Assembly: GCA_951217055.1 (NCBI GenBank)
Contig: OX578283.1
Location: forward strand, 29,015,427-29,079,426
Length of the DNA stretch: 64,000 nt
Source: Gerris lacustris
Lineage: Eukaryota > Arthropoda > Insecta > Hemiptera > Gerridae
Reading direction: 5' to 3'
Part shown: positions 49,270-59,760 of the stretch, one piece after another
Numbering within the stretch: position 1 is the first letter of the stretch
How the letters are laid out: each line of letters begins with the position of its first letter
The notes under the pieces: generated by a model
The model's database searches: none
What the model was told of the DNA's origin: nothing
Seen by the model: only the letters and a program-made list of their open reading frames with translations
Program-made: the position numbers and the translations under genes

Positions 49270-49640
49270 TTATTTAAGATGATACAGTAGTAGAGAGATT
49301 ATGTCAGGAATCAGACCATCCGCATCCGGACAAATTTACAGGTCGAACCACTGTCCCAGAGGATTGACAGGAACAAGCTGAGGTGGTTTGGCCACGCAGT
49401 CAGAATGCTGGAGCACAGGGTCTCAAAACAGTTGTTGGAAGCAAGGACTGAGGGAAGACGACCACGAGGTAGACCACGAACAACATGGACCGACACCTTG
49501 AGCCCTGAATTCAATAGAGGGGAGTAGACTCAAGAAGCGCCAAAAGAATGTCCACGGTCAGAACACGGTGGCGAAAACTTTGTTCAGCCACTTCACTGTA
49601 AGTTAGAAGAGGACAGGAACAAGTAAGGCGATACACTGAA
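49270..49640 (+). pseudogene. RTE-like LINE C-terminal remnant
   Basis: One frame from about 49358 reads RIDRNKLRWFGHAVRMLEHR then VSKQLLEARTEGRRPRGRPR and TTWTDTL. This is the highly conserved tail of RTE/CR1-type LINEs. It is less decayed than the copy at 44925-45470. No reverse transcriptase lies upstream, so it is 5'-truncated. Confidence 0.75.
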
Positions 49641-49899
49641 ATTGGTATACTTGGATTGTCAGGGATGATTCAGCAAGATGGGTTTTGGATGTAGAGATGA
49701 GGAAAATATGTATCAGGAAATGACGAGTTTGTATCAAGTGGCATTAATGTTTTTTTTTATATCCGTGCCAAAGTATTTTTGAGTAATTCTTTAAAATCTA
49801 ACAAAAATAATAATTTTCATATAATTAAATCGTCATTACTTATCTTATAGTCGATAGTATAGTAAACTTTCTTATTCGTGTTTTTTCCTCTTTATGTTT

Positions 49900-50570
49900 T
49901 ATCACAACCATTCATGCCACCTTCTCTTTTCTCTTTTTTACTGTTATTGATGGAGGGTTAAAAGGTACAAAAAAAAACTAACTTTTCTTTGAAAATCACT
50001 TTTATTCCTTTTGACTGGGTTTTCGGAGGCTTTTTCGTAGCAAGAAAAAATAACTTTTTCAATATAAAAAAGAAGAGCTGGTAGCCAAGCTTTTGAGAAA
50101 CACTTGTTTTCAGTGTTTCAAATCGGACATCTGGCTTTTCTCCTCTCTTCCTTACCTCACATGACATCGAACGAAAGGAAGGAAAAAAACCTCCTGAAGT
50201 TCCACCGAGTGAAAAACTTCGGGAGCAAATTGAGTTTTCCGGAGATCAACTCCTAAATCTCGTGTCTTGATTTTACTCCCTCCTCACCCTATTCCCTTAT
50301 CCTACGAGATTTTCAACCCTAACTTTTTAGTTTTTCAAGTTCCTGTTCCTACCAATTGATTTTTTTCCTTGCCTGTTCTCTCTACTTCTGGTTATTTTCA
50401 AGGAAATTCGGAAGAGAAAAAGGAGACCTCTTTTCCTTACATCATTCTTGGAAACTACGCAGTAAAGTTGTGCCTTAACAAAGTGATTGATGGTCTATTG
50501 TGCAAGTGTTCTTCCTCCTTTTTTTATCATCAGAGTTTTATAAATAGCAGAAAATAATCGTTTTTTCACC
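49900..50570. other. Complex intronic island, no recognised gene
   Basis: A less AT-rich stretch of about 650 bp with a minus frame (49958-50167) and a plus frame (50369-50557). Neither has a known motif. It lies just left of the mariner insertion. Possible conserved regulatory DNA. Confidence 0.3.
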
Positions 50571-50668
50571 CGCTTCTAAAACTTATTACTTTTGTATCAA
50601 TTAAGAAAAAAAATTTCAATATGTAGATAAATCTAATTTATTTTATGTTTATATTTTATTTAAATATA

Positions 50669-51520
50669 CAGTGTGGGCAAAAGATATGAATCGATTTTGA
50701 ACGGCCAGGGCTCGGCCTGTGGTGGTGGTGGGAAGAGGGGAGGGGCCTCGTTGTGGCAGTGGGAGAATCTAGTATTTTAGTTAGAATTTTACAATCTATC
50801 TCTTTTTTTTAGTATCTATATATCTCATTTTTAGAATCTAGCTATAGGGCTAGTGAAAACCCAAGGGAAATTCACCAGAGACTGCTCCACTCCTCTAAAG
50901 TGACTGTATTGTGTGCAGTATCCCAATTTGGGGTTATTGGGACTTTTTCGAGGATAATAGGCGCACCGTTAGTGTCACCGCTGAGCGTTATGTGTCAATG
51001 TTGGAAGAGTTTTTTTAACCTTAACTGGAAGAATTGAGTGAGGCAAATAATGTGGGTGACATCTGGTTCCAACAGGACGGGGCTACATCCCACACAACTA
51101 GAATTTCAATGGCGAGATTGAGGCAAATTTTCCCCCAGCGACTGGTCCCTGTGAGGGGTGGCGTGGAGTGGCCTTTGTGCTCGCCAGATTTGAGTATTTG
51201 TGACTTTTTTCTTTGGGGATACCTAAAGGAAAAAAAAAAATTTTGTCCACACACCCTGGAAGAATTAAGGAAAGAATCAAGGAGGAAGTTATGGCTATAT
51301 CCATCCCAATGTGTCCACAAGCGGTTGAAAACTTCCGGAATCGACTTCAAGAATGCATTGCGGCTGTCGGCCGCCATCTTAGTGATGTCATCTTTAAAAC
51401 TTTATGCAAAATAACTAGATCTTCTGTATCGAACAATATAAACCTAATTTCTGTAAGTTGAATTGTTTTTGTTCACACCCCTTTACAACCGATTCATTCG
51501 TATATCTTTTGCCCACCCTG
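50669..51520 (+). mobile_element. Mariner-superfamily element, internally rearranged, inactive
   Basis: The termini CAGTGTGGGCAAAAGATAT (50669) and ATATCTTTTGCCCACCCTG (ending 51520) are inverted repeats. TA precedes the left end. The transposase C-terminal half is readable from about 50890: VTVLCAVSQFGVIGTFFEDN, a stop near 51016, then DIWFQQDGATSHTTRISMAR (51058) and CSPDLSICDFFLWGYLKEK. I count 41 residues between the aspartate of QQD and that of CDFF, which points to a DD41D-type catalytic triad. An A-run near 51231 causes a frameshift; the reading continues in the frame at 51213-51461 (KERIKEEVMAISIPM, then RNRLQECIAAVGRHL). The N-terminal half is replaced by a G-rich 50700-50770 segment, so the 852-bp element is dead. 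Confidence 0.85.
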
Positions 51521-51789
51521 AATATTCTTCGTAATTAAAAACTACTGAACTGTTTTTAACTAATTTATGCATCACCAATTTTGAGGTAAAGAAACAATAT
51601 ACTTTCTAACCACAATAGTTAACGACTGTGGCGTAAGCGATTTTCATTAAGTTATTTGAAAATAAAATACACCTTTTAGTCAAGTTCACAGCTCTATTTT
51701 AAGCGTCTTAAGCTGATTTCTAGTTCTATCTGACTATATTTTCTCTGGAATTGCTGATTGCCTCATGTTGTACGTAAAAACTAATTCTA

Positions 51790-52140
51790 TAGCGCAACAA
51801 CCCGTTGGGCTTAGGCCTGCCAAAGAGATTATACAGCATTCAGCATCGCCATATAAATAGGACGTTGCTTGTGTAAGTGGTGAAATACTGATTGTGACAG
51901 CTGATAGAGCTACACTCTAACACCATGTCATCTATTACATGTATATACATGTAATAGATGACACGGTGTTACACTCAATGGTGGAGGGTAGCTTATTCAT
52001 CAGCTGTTTAAACTTTACAATTGGCATACATAATTAGTTTGTTGCCACTTCACACAGCAACTTTCTATTTATATGGCGATGCTGGGTGTACCTGGACCGG
52101 AGCCTGGGTGTAGACCGGAACTGGGGGCTGCCGGTCCGGA
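51790..52140. mobile_element. Head-to-head SINE tails forming a large palindrome
   Basis: CAGCATCGCCATATAAATAG (51841) pairs with CTATTTATATGGCGATGCTG ending at 52084. The centre, 51927-51962, is a perfect 36-bp palindrome built on GTCATCTATTACATGTAT, and pairing extends to 51916-51973 with two mismatches. The outer segments match the 5S-like SINE body at 24090-24130 and 56305-56350. Confidence 0.75.
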
Positions 52141-52144
52141 AATT

Positions 52145-52855
52145 GAACTCAGATCTATGTTAACAAATAAAATATCTGACAAAGCCCGATGATTGTAACT
52201 TTAATTATATAGGAGAACCAACAGCTCTCCTATGAAAATAAACTAACAAGACCCAAAAATAGTTGTAAGTAAAAAACTAAGACTAAGAAAATAGCAAAGC
52301 AAAATTACTTGCCGTAGAAAAAAACTTAAATAATTTGTTCGCATCCTGCTAAATGGTAACATGGTATAAAAACAAATATTAAATTCTGCTGAAGACTATC
52401 GGGGTTAAAAGCACCAAACTGCAATAATGGAGTTACCAGGAAGCATTGGTAACAAGAGATTTCGTGGCAACATTGTGGCAAAACAAGAGGTGTACGTATA
52501 CTGTATACATAAGCTTTTACCCACTTAACAAGCTTTATACCGGAGACTTAAATATCTTATAAAGTTAGTATTGCAACCCTCAACATTAATTAGACACTTT
52601 GATGTTTGATTAGGCTAGTAATTAACTTAACCCTTTTACGTGCTAATTAAAAAGTGGTTTTTTTATCACTCATATTTATTTTGCTGGTTTAAAGTCGGGT
52701 TTTTCAAACATTTCCTTAATTTTGGGTGAACAAAATTAGCAGTCCTTACATTCAATAATTATTCAGTATTATTTAATATTTAAATTTATTCTCTGTACTT
52801 CTTATTATTTTACTTCACTCACGTAAAATTAATATGCTACATTCTGGTAAACATG
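52145..52855. other. AT-rich intronic sequence
   Basis: No recognisable feature. Confidence 0.45.
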
Positions 52856-52856
52856 T

Positions 52857-52857
52857 A

Positions 52858-52937
<80 letters not shown>
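52857..52937. repeat. (TA)n microsatellite
   Basis: About 78 bases of TA dinucleotides. Confidence 0.95.
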
Positions 52938-52939
<2 letters not shown>

Positions 52940-53189
52940 GTTATGAAGGCCCTTGAAGTGGGAGCAGATGTGGGGAAAAAGCCTCCTAGCTGCAGAATCT
53001 AGATACTTTATTTAATTTCATTCACGAATCAAATTGCGGAATCCTAGTGTAAAGTGTCTGAAATAAAGAACTCATTAAAGGATAAATTACCGACGGAGAA
53101 GGTGACGAGTTTCTTTCACTATAATAAATTGAAACACTATTAAAAAACACTGCAAAATATCGCTTCTTCTGATACGCTTTTTTACACAT

Positions 53190-53795
53190 AAAGAGAAAGT
53201 ATTGTGATGACGAAAAAAAAAATGTTTGATAGATACACGTTTTGAGTTTACCTGAGTCCAAAAAAGTAGTTTTTAAACAATTTCTGTCTGTCGTCTGTGC
53301 AGATGCGTGGAGCCTAAACTACTGAGCCGATATTGACGAAATTTGGCATACATGTTCAGAAAAATTATACCCGTGAAATTTCGAAATCAATTTTAGCTCC
53401 AAATTACGAGGGCTATCCCCAAAAACTCTGAAAAATTGAACTGAAAAAATTGAAACTGAAAAATTGTGAAAAAGAAAATATTTCTCGAAAACGGTTCTGA
53501 CGATTTTTATTAAAATGTCTAAAATGTAGTCCATTTAAATAAGAATCTATCGATATAAGCCTTTTTCCCGGGAAAAATCTTTCTGAGAAAATAGATTTAA
53601 ACTTGGTCGAAAAGGTCCGGGTTCGATTCCTCGATGAGGAGAAGTTATTTTTATGATAAATTTTGATAAAATGTTCAATAATAATTAAATGTACCTATGA
53701 AAACTCGAAAACTAATAAATGGAAAACACTAGGCTAAGTAATTATTAAGTATATGAGGAATTTTGTCTGAGTTGTCTCGGACCGATCAATTTTTT
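53190..53795 (+). repeat. Family B interspersed repeat, longest copy
   Basis: Contains AAAGAGAAAGTATTGTGATG, GTCGTCTGTGCAGATGCGTG, ATTGACGAAATTTGGCATAC, a B-box-like GGGTTCGATTCC near 53620, ATAAATGGAAAACACTAGGC and the end GAGTTGTCTCGGACCGATCA. The order is the same as in 1895-2345. It has an insertion-like 53490-53600 that is absent from the first copy. Confidence 0.65.
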
Positions 53796-54224
53796 GATAT
53801 TATCCTTAAAGATATGTTTACATGTAATCTTAAAGCTGAATTAAAATCTAAAGGTTTGTGTTAAATTTGACGACTTCAGTAAAAACCCACCGAATTAAAT
53901 AATCTAGCAAAAAAAATTAATACTTTTCCACTTGAAAAGATCATAATCAGTGCCAGAGAAAATTAATTATGGAAAATTTGAAAATAATATCTGAAAGGAA
54001 TGTGTGGAAGGGACCTGAAAATTCAATTTAATTCAGATTATCTCACCTTTCTATGCTATAAAATCTTCATTGACTGATTTATTACTCAATTTCATCCAAT
54101 GCTACATCTATCAGCTTTCCTTTTTCTTCAGTTGTTTTCTCCATAGCGTAATAGCTATTGTTAATTGAAAGCCGACAGTTTTATTAAATTTGAGAGTACA
54201 GATGTTCAACTTGTGTAATCAAGA

Positions 54225-54359
54225 GGTTTGTTCCAACCACACCTCAAACTAGTTTCAAACTGTACGACGCATGTGCATTAGAAAAAAACGTTCAAATGTG
54301 GTCCGATGCGCATGCCTCGGACAGTTCCAAACCAGTTTGAAGTATGGTTGGAACAAACC
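54225..54359. mobile_element. Short MITE of family E
   Basis: GGTTTGTTCCAACCA at the left and TGGTTGGAACAAACC at the right, 135 bp apart. Interior CAAACTxGTTT / AAACxAGTTTGAA segments are also inverted. TA follows the right end, but no TA precedes the left. Confidence 0.7.
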
Positions 54360-54699
54360 TAATGTCTTTCTTAAAGTTCCTTTGCCTAGATGCTTCATAG
54401 ATATGGTCTAAAGAAGTATGTAGACATTGTATGTGACAGTGTTATTAAAGGAGAGTACTTTAAGCGAAGTATAGATGTTAAATTTGAACAGAGTCACTAC
54501 TATTTTTGTGTTGTGTGGTAAGTTGGAAGACTAGATTGAGGTCCTGACGGATGTAAATGGTTGCATCGAGAAAGCTAATCTCGTTTTAAAAAAGAACATA
54601 TTTATGTAAACATGTATCTTCTTTATGGAGAACAAGTAATTGTTTTTATCTGTGATTGATACGAAATATAAACATTATATCTCTGTTTAGATGCGTAGA

Positions 54700-55080
54700 A
54701 AGTGGTTATTTACGTACTTGTATTCATTGCGCATGCGCGTCTCATAGTTCTGAACAATTCCTCTTCTTTACCACGCTAGCGCGGTAAAGAAGAGGAATTC
54801 TTCAGCTTTACGCACAATTAGCGAGTTTGTTTACATTTAACAAAACTAATTTGCTATTCTTTTATTTAAGTAACTGTTTATATCGAGTTTTTAGTGAAAA
54901 ACAATGAATGAATCAAGTGGCTTTGACGAAAATGTAGAGAATAATACTCCTCCAGAAATAATTAATTCGGCAAATAATACAACTCAAGATTAATGCATCT
55001 TTATCAAGAGAAGAGATACGAACTTACATGCAGCAAGTTTATTTTTTTCTGTATTTAATATTTAAATCTAACAATCGTAG
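54700..55080 (+). other. Palindrome plus truncated 29-codon open frame
   Basis: AATTCCTCTTCTTTACC (54756-54772) and GGTAAAGAAGAGGAATT (54783-54799) form a perfect 17-bp stem. Downstream an ATG in good context (AAACAATGAATG, 54904) opens a 29-codon frame, MNESSGFDENVENNTPPEII and onward, ending at 54993. A second frame continues NASLSREEIRTYMQQVY. It looks like the 5' end of a degraded transposon-type gene, but the family is unknown. Confidence 0.35.
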
Positions 55081-55083
55081 ATA

Positions 55084-55222
55084 AAGTACGGTACGCAACT
55101 CGTGCGAAAACGGCATTTTGCATTGCTCGTGTGGTTTTACTACCCTCGCTGTCGATGGGGTGCAAACTCCACACTCGCATGCAAAATGCTACTTTCCGCA
55201 CTCGACGCGTAATGTACTATAG
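55084..55222. mobile_element. Foldback MITE
   Basis: CATTTTGCATTGCTCGTGTGG at about 55112 pairs with CCACACTCGCATGCAAAATG at about 55170. The outer ACTCGTGCG and CGCACTCGACGCG also pair. About 140 bp in all, non-coding. Confidence 0.6.
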
Positions 55223-55224
55223 TT

Positions 55225-56150
55225 AATTTGTAAACAAATTGTTCAATGTCATTAAAAATAAAAATTCTTACCAATTAAGATAAATAGTCAACCCACACTT
55301 ATCCACTTTAAAATTTTCTAATACTACTAAAATGAGCATAAAAGATCCCTTTGTTTTAATGATTCTACAATTAATTCCTTCCAAGAAGCTTCCACTATAA
55401 ATTCCTTGAACTAGGGTTTCTCTGTTTCAAGTAGCTTGCTCAATTTAAAAGGGGTGTAATAAAAATTCTTGTACTATGTTTAACAAAGAAGTCAAAATGC
55501 TTTTAAAAACACTAAGATTTTAAAGCCAAAGTAGGTGTAATAAAGGTCTTTCTTAAAGTTCCTTTTTCCTATATACTTCATAGATACGGTCTAAAGAAGT
55601 ATGTAGACATTGTAAGGATTTGAAGTAAAAAGACATAAAACATAAATCGTGCAAAGAGATTTTTTGAATTTGTGATCCAGGAAAGGCATTAAAGGAAACG
55701 ACTAAAGTCTAGAAAAACATAATTGACATTTGTGTAAAAATAGTTAAAAGGTTGTAACTAAACCATGAAAATTGCATCGTGCTCCTCTGTCTATATATAT
55801 TTCTTTTTACTGAATCTCTTATCTTTACTCTCTTATTTTTGTGACGTTTTGAATACATTCTGTTATTATCATAAATAAATTATGTATAATGTGAATTATA
55901 AAAATAATTATTTCGGATTTATGCAATTGAAGATTAAATATTCTTTGCCTATTTTCATTGTAGATGTATGGAGTAACCACCATTATAAATATTTTGATGA
56001 AATTGGTATCGTATATCTACTATCTCCATATATTCAGAAGTGTTATACCTACCTTAAGGCAAAATCGATATTATAGTAATAACCTTGCTTAATGATTTAG
56101 ATGAGGTTGTGTTGGCTAGGGTTAAACTAACTGCTGAAATATATTATCTA
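55225..56150. other. Intronic sequence with a direct-repeat copy
   Basis: 55544-55614 repeats 54363-54432 (TTTCTTAAAGTTCCTTT, GGTCTAAAGAAGTATGTAGA). Otherwise AT-rich. Confidence 0.5.
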
Positions 56151-56500
56151 GCTAGTTAAGCAGCGATCTGGGCTCCGTAGCTCGTAAAAGAGAGCAGTTG
56201 GCTATCCTATTAATAAAGTTAAATAGCATCGGGCGTGGTCTCATCTTGAATGGGTGACCATCAGATCTGGGTTCATTGCCTGGGCCCACTACTCTGTGTT
56301 CAACCAGCATCACCATACAAATGGATAGTTGCTTATGTGAAGTGGTGAATGGTTGCGTTTGTAAACTGTAAGATTCTCCATCAGGTTCACCTGATGGAGT
56401 GATATACTGACCCTTGTCATTCACTATATTATAATATCTAGTTGCATATGAGCCTTAGTAGGGTTAGGCCCTCCATTGGCTGTTGGGACATGCAGTTAGT
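56150..56500 (+). mobile_element. 5S-rRNA-like SINE (SINE3-type)
   Basis: AAAGTTAAATAGCATCGGGC (56215) and a TCTTGAATGGGTGACC segment (56245) match box A and box C of 5S rRNA, the internal Pol III promoter. They are followed by AGATCTGGGTTCATTGCCTG and the body CAGCATCACCATACAAATGG. A further AGTTAAGCAGC lies at 56154. The minus-strand frame here is a shadow. Confidence 0.7.
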
Positions 56501-56878
56501 TAGCAGCAATATTAATTTTTAATATTCGAACATAATACGCTAATTGTGTCGAAATGGAATTTTACCTCAACAGTAAGGGAAGTGCCTCCTTACAAACATT
56601 CTTCCTATAATGAGGTTCATGGTGGTATTTAATTTTAAACCATAATATAATATACCCGTAGACATTTTACGAGATTAACATTTATTAATAAAATTGATAT
56701 TCTTTTTTATAATTCTTTGTAAATTTCTCCATGCATTTCTATTGCATACTACACATGCAATAAGGGAAGGGATGTGCTTGGTAGGAAAACTGCTATGCTA
56801 CCGAACTATAGTATGGCACTTACATATCATTTATATTTGTTTACATTATTATATAAGAGCTTTTTATTTTGTTTATAG

Positions 56879-57072
56879 ATAAACCTTATTGGAAGACATC
56901 TAACAAAGCTTACGTAGATGCTGCGTATGGATACGAAGGTGGTCTAGTGAATCTGACATGCGAAGCTGATGCTAGCCCACCTGCCTCCTTTATATGGTTC
57001 AGATTCAACAGGACCATAGTCGACACTGCTAATACTACTATCGTAAACGAAACTAACAAATCTGTCCTTCAG
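56879..57072 (+). CDS. Exon: first half of a second Ig domain
   Basis: After the TTTGTTTATAG acceptor the exon supplies AT to finish a codon, giving His with the C from exon 2, then KPYWKTSNKAYVDAAYGYEG, GLVNLTCEADASPPASFIWF and RFNRTIVDTANTTIVNETNK. VNLTC and, twelve residues later, the tryptophan of FIWF are the Ig B- and C-strand landmarks. Sequons NLT, NRT, NTT, NET and NKS make the segment densely glycosylatable. It ends SVLQ at the CAG|GTAATT donor. The exon is 194 nt, phase 1 in and phase 0 out. The long N/T-rich stretch after the tryptophan is a C'-E region that is variable in this family. Confidence 0.88.
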
Positions 57073-57928
57073 GTAATTCAGATAATTTCTTATTTAAAAC
57101 TTATTTTATTCTTTAAACCGATTAAATCTTGTATGTAACTGATATCCCTTCACAGTTTAACGCCTTAAGAGTATAAATTATATTTATCTACTTGCAGAAG
57201 CAAAATGATGCATTATTGAACTGATTTCGGTTCTCTGCCCGAAACTGCGTAGGCGATAAAATGAGGAAAAATGTTGCTGCCCAGGCAGCAAATTTTTTAT
57301 TTTTGTAATGTTGGCAATAACAGTTTATTCTATTATCTCTATCTTATAACTTTATTTAGGAACGCAGCAGCGTTCCGCCCCGCCGAGTTAAAAAAAAAGT
57401 CAAAATTTCACAAAAGCTGCCAGTGTATATACTGTATATATATATATACGCTGTATATATATATATATATATACTGTAGGTGACAAACTAGGGTTTTTAA
57501 GGGCCTGCAACGTGAAATACCTACAAGCTACCTAAATAATTTTTTAATATCTTTGAAAGCCGTGTCCTGTAGATCAAAATAAAAAAAAAAGGTCGAAATC
57601 GGTCAAGTAGAAGTAAAGAAAAATAGGTTTGAAAATGGTAGTTTTGATAATTCTTCTTCTTCTTATTCTTCCTTCATTTTACGTTGACGCACCTACAGCC
57701 TAAATTACTGAACCGATTTTAATTATTGAGGGCTTTTTGGATTCGTCTAGGGCCCTAGTGCATCCCCTACAACCAGCGAACAGTCTAAAATGGGTAGTGA
57801 AGTGGTGAGCCTATATATATTATATTATTATAAAAATCGGGTATATTATATTATTATATATATATTATATATTATATTATTATAAAAATCGGAACTTTTC
57901 CTCACTCCTGCTGCTTCGCAGTAGGAGG

Positions 57929-57967
57929 AAGCAGCATTGGACGTGGTCAGTACTTGGATGGGTGACT
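57929..57967 (+). repeat. 5S-rRNA-like SINE fragment
   Basis: AAGCAGCATTGGACGTGGTC followed by AGTACTTGGATGGGTGAC, the closest match in the window to the 5S rRNA box A to box C region. Only about 38 bp survive. A second short piece, ACATCGGGCGTGGTTACATC, lies at 61471. Confidence 0.6.
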
Positions 57968-58024
57968 ATTCTGAACTAACTAATTTATTATCATTCTTAA
58001 AAAAAACCTTATTTTTAATACCTA

Positions 58025-58500
58025 TATATTTTATTTAATTATTTGAAGTTTGGCGGTATTTTGACAGATGTTAACAAACTTTGACGTCATCAAAATTATC
58101 GCACCAATAAATAATTATATTCGCTTATAACTTTTAAACTAATTAATAGAATTTCATCGGGGTTTTTTATATTTGTTCCTTAATTTTGTCCGGTTCCAAC
58201 GATATCGTATATGTCAAAAACCTATTTATACTTTCGGTACTATTAACCGTCAAAGTTTCAAAATTCAAAAATTGATAACTACAAAATGGTGGCTAATATC
58301 AAAACGAAATTTGGTGGGCTTGTTTGTCATGCAGGGAGGTACATTCGTGCTAAATTTCAACTCGATCAAGACCATTTTCAAGATCATTTTTTAAATACCT
58401 TGAGCGCTACGATGATAACACACATACATACACACATACAGACGTCATGCTGAAAACCACTCAGGAGGTCTTAAAAACACCAAAAACGGATAATTCCGTT
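58025..58500. repeat. Family G repeat with AAAATGGTGGC motif
   Basis: CAAAATGGTGGCTAATATCA at 58282, GACGTCATCAAAATTATCGC at 58083 and an ACACACATACATACAC tail with CAGACGTCATG. It resembles 44356-44745. Non-coding. Confidence 0.45.
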
Positions 58501-58587
58501 GAAATCTCGAAAAAAAATTGTTTGGTGAAAACAATAGGTACTTTTCCTACTATTATAGACTATAGGTAGTGAGGAAAAGAACAAATA

Positions 58588-58589
<2 letters not shown>

Positions 58590-58653
<64 letters not shown>

Positions 58654-58655
58654 CA
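58590..58655. repeat. (TA)n microsatellite
   Basis: About 55 bases of TA dinucleotides. Confidence 0.95.
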
Positions 58656-58966
58656 TAACAATAAATATAAAAATATATATAATAATAATATATATTAATG
58701 TGATAATAAAATTAGTTACTTATAACATATATACTTTATAATTAAGGTAGGTAAAAGATAATATTAAGGGGTCACTTTGTTACTTATATAAGGTCAAGAT
58801 CCAGCTGGATATGCGCAAATGATAGCAATGTTAGTGTATTTAGGTGGCCAAATGCTGCTAAAAATCTGTATATGCTCCTACAATCAGAATGTTGTTCTTT
58901 CAATGTCATAGGTCTCGTAGATCTCCATAGACCTTGTCAAGCTCTTAACTTCACTTTTATTTGACT

Positions 58967-59760
58967 CTAATGTGTGGGAATAAACAGTTTAGAGAATCCT
59001 TTCTTAGGAACCGTACAAAAAGTCATGAAATCAGACCAAAAACCACTTGTATGGTAAGAATACACCCCGCCAAATCTGTCGTCCAAAAAAGTTGTGAAAT
59101 CAACTTTCTGACCCGCAAGTGATGTTGGCACTTTCTCCTGACCCAACACTGTCAACTTACTCCTTGGCGGTGAGCCTGCAGTACTACCCAAAGTTAACTG
59201 GTTGTATTCCACGCATCCTCAGCAAAGAAAGTAGTAGTTGCATGGGGTCATTCCTAAAAGCTTAATTTGTATATTATTTTTTTCTATTTGATTTCTTTTT
59301 TGATAATAGGAAAGATTTACAGCAATGATCATTGTGGCATCGAAAAGAAGACTCTTCTCGATGCCACTTTTAACAACACTGTTAAAAGACTTTCCTCTCC
59401 AGTATGCGCCTGCATATACTAGATCTAGTTGTCTAGAACTAAGACTATGAGGGGAAAAACTATCTTTCCACACAAACCTCATGTCGCATACGTGAAGGTG
59501 AAACAAGAAATTGTATTGGTGTTTGAAAAATATTAAAATTCCAGTTTCTGGAAATGGCAAGGCACACCGCCAAGGAGAAGAAGCTGATAAGTATTTAAGT
59601 TGACAGTGTTGGGTCAGGAGAAAGTGCCAACATCACTTGGCGGGACAGAAGGTTGATTTCACAACTTTTTTGGACCACAGACTTGGCAGGGTGTTTCTTT
59701 ACCACACAAGTGGTTTTTGGTCAGATTGTTATTATTCCCAAGCTTCTTATTTGATTTCTT
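58967..59760. mobile_element. Inverted duplication with coding-like arms
   Basis: The arm at 58978-59175 is the reverse complement of 59590-59755. For example, TTGGCACTTTCTCCTGACCC pairs with GGGTCAGGAGAAAGTGCCAA. Read from the duplicated end, both arms give a similar peptide: LAGQKVDFTTFLDDRFGG on the minus strand at left, LAGQKVDFTTFLDHRLGR on the plus strand at right, each continuing to YHTSGFWSD. The minus frame at 58967-59212 is 81 codons. The loop carries a further minus frame of 113 codons (59560-59219). I recognise neither. It could be a captured gene fragment or an unclassified element. Confidence 0.5.

Larger units (their letters stand above)
34975..56878 (+). other. Intron 2 (21.9 kb)
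   Basis: A canonical GTAAGT donor and a TTTGTTTATAG acceptor. The phases on both sides agree and the neighbouring exons are successive Ig modules, so no constitutive exon need be missing. The repeat and LINE features between 35168 and 56500 all lie in this intron. Confidence 0.75.

Noticed and set aside
51021..51377. Minus-strand 118-codon frame
   Set aside because: It is the antisense shadow of the mariner transposase, whose plus strand has clear DGATSHT and DFFLWGYLK motifs.
53600..53640. tRNA gene suggested by GGGTTCGATTCC
   Set aside because: Only a B-box-like word is present. No A box at the right distance and no cloverleaf could be drawn; it belongs to family B.
57929..57967. 5S rRNA gene
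   Set aside because: Only the box A to box C region is present, without the flanking thirds of 5S rRNA. It is a retroposon fragment.
58471..58656. Minus-strand frame of alternating Ile-Tyr
   Set aside because: It is simply the translation of a (TA)n tract.
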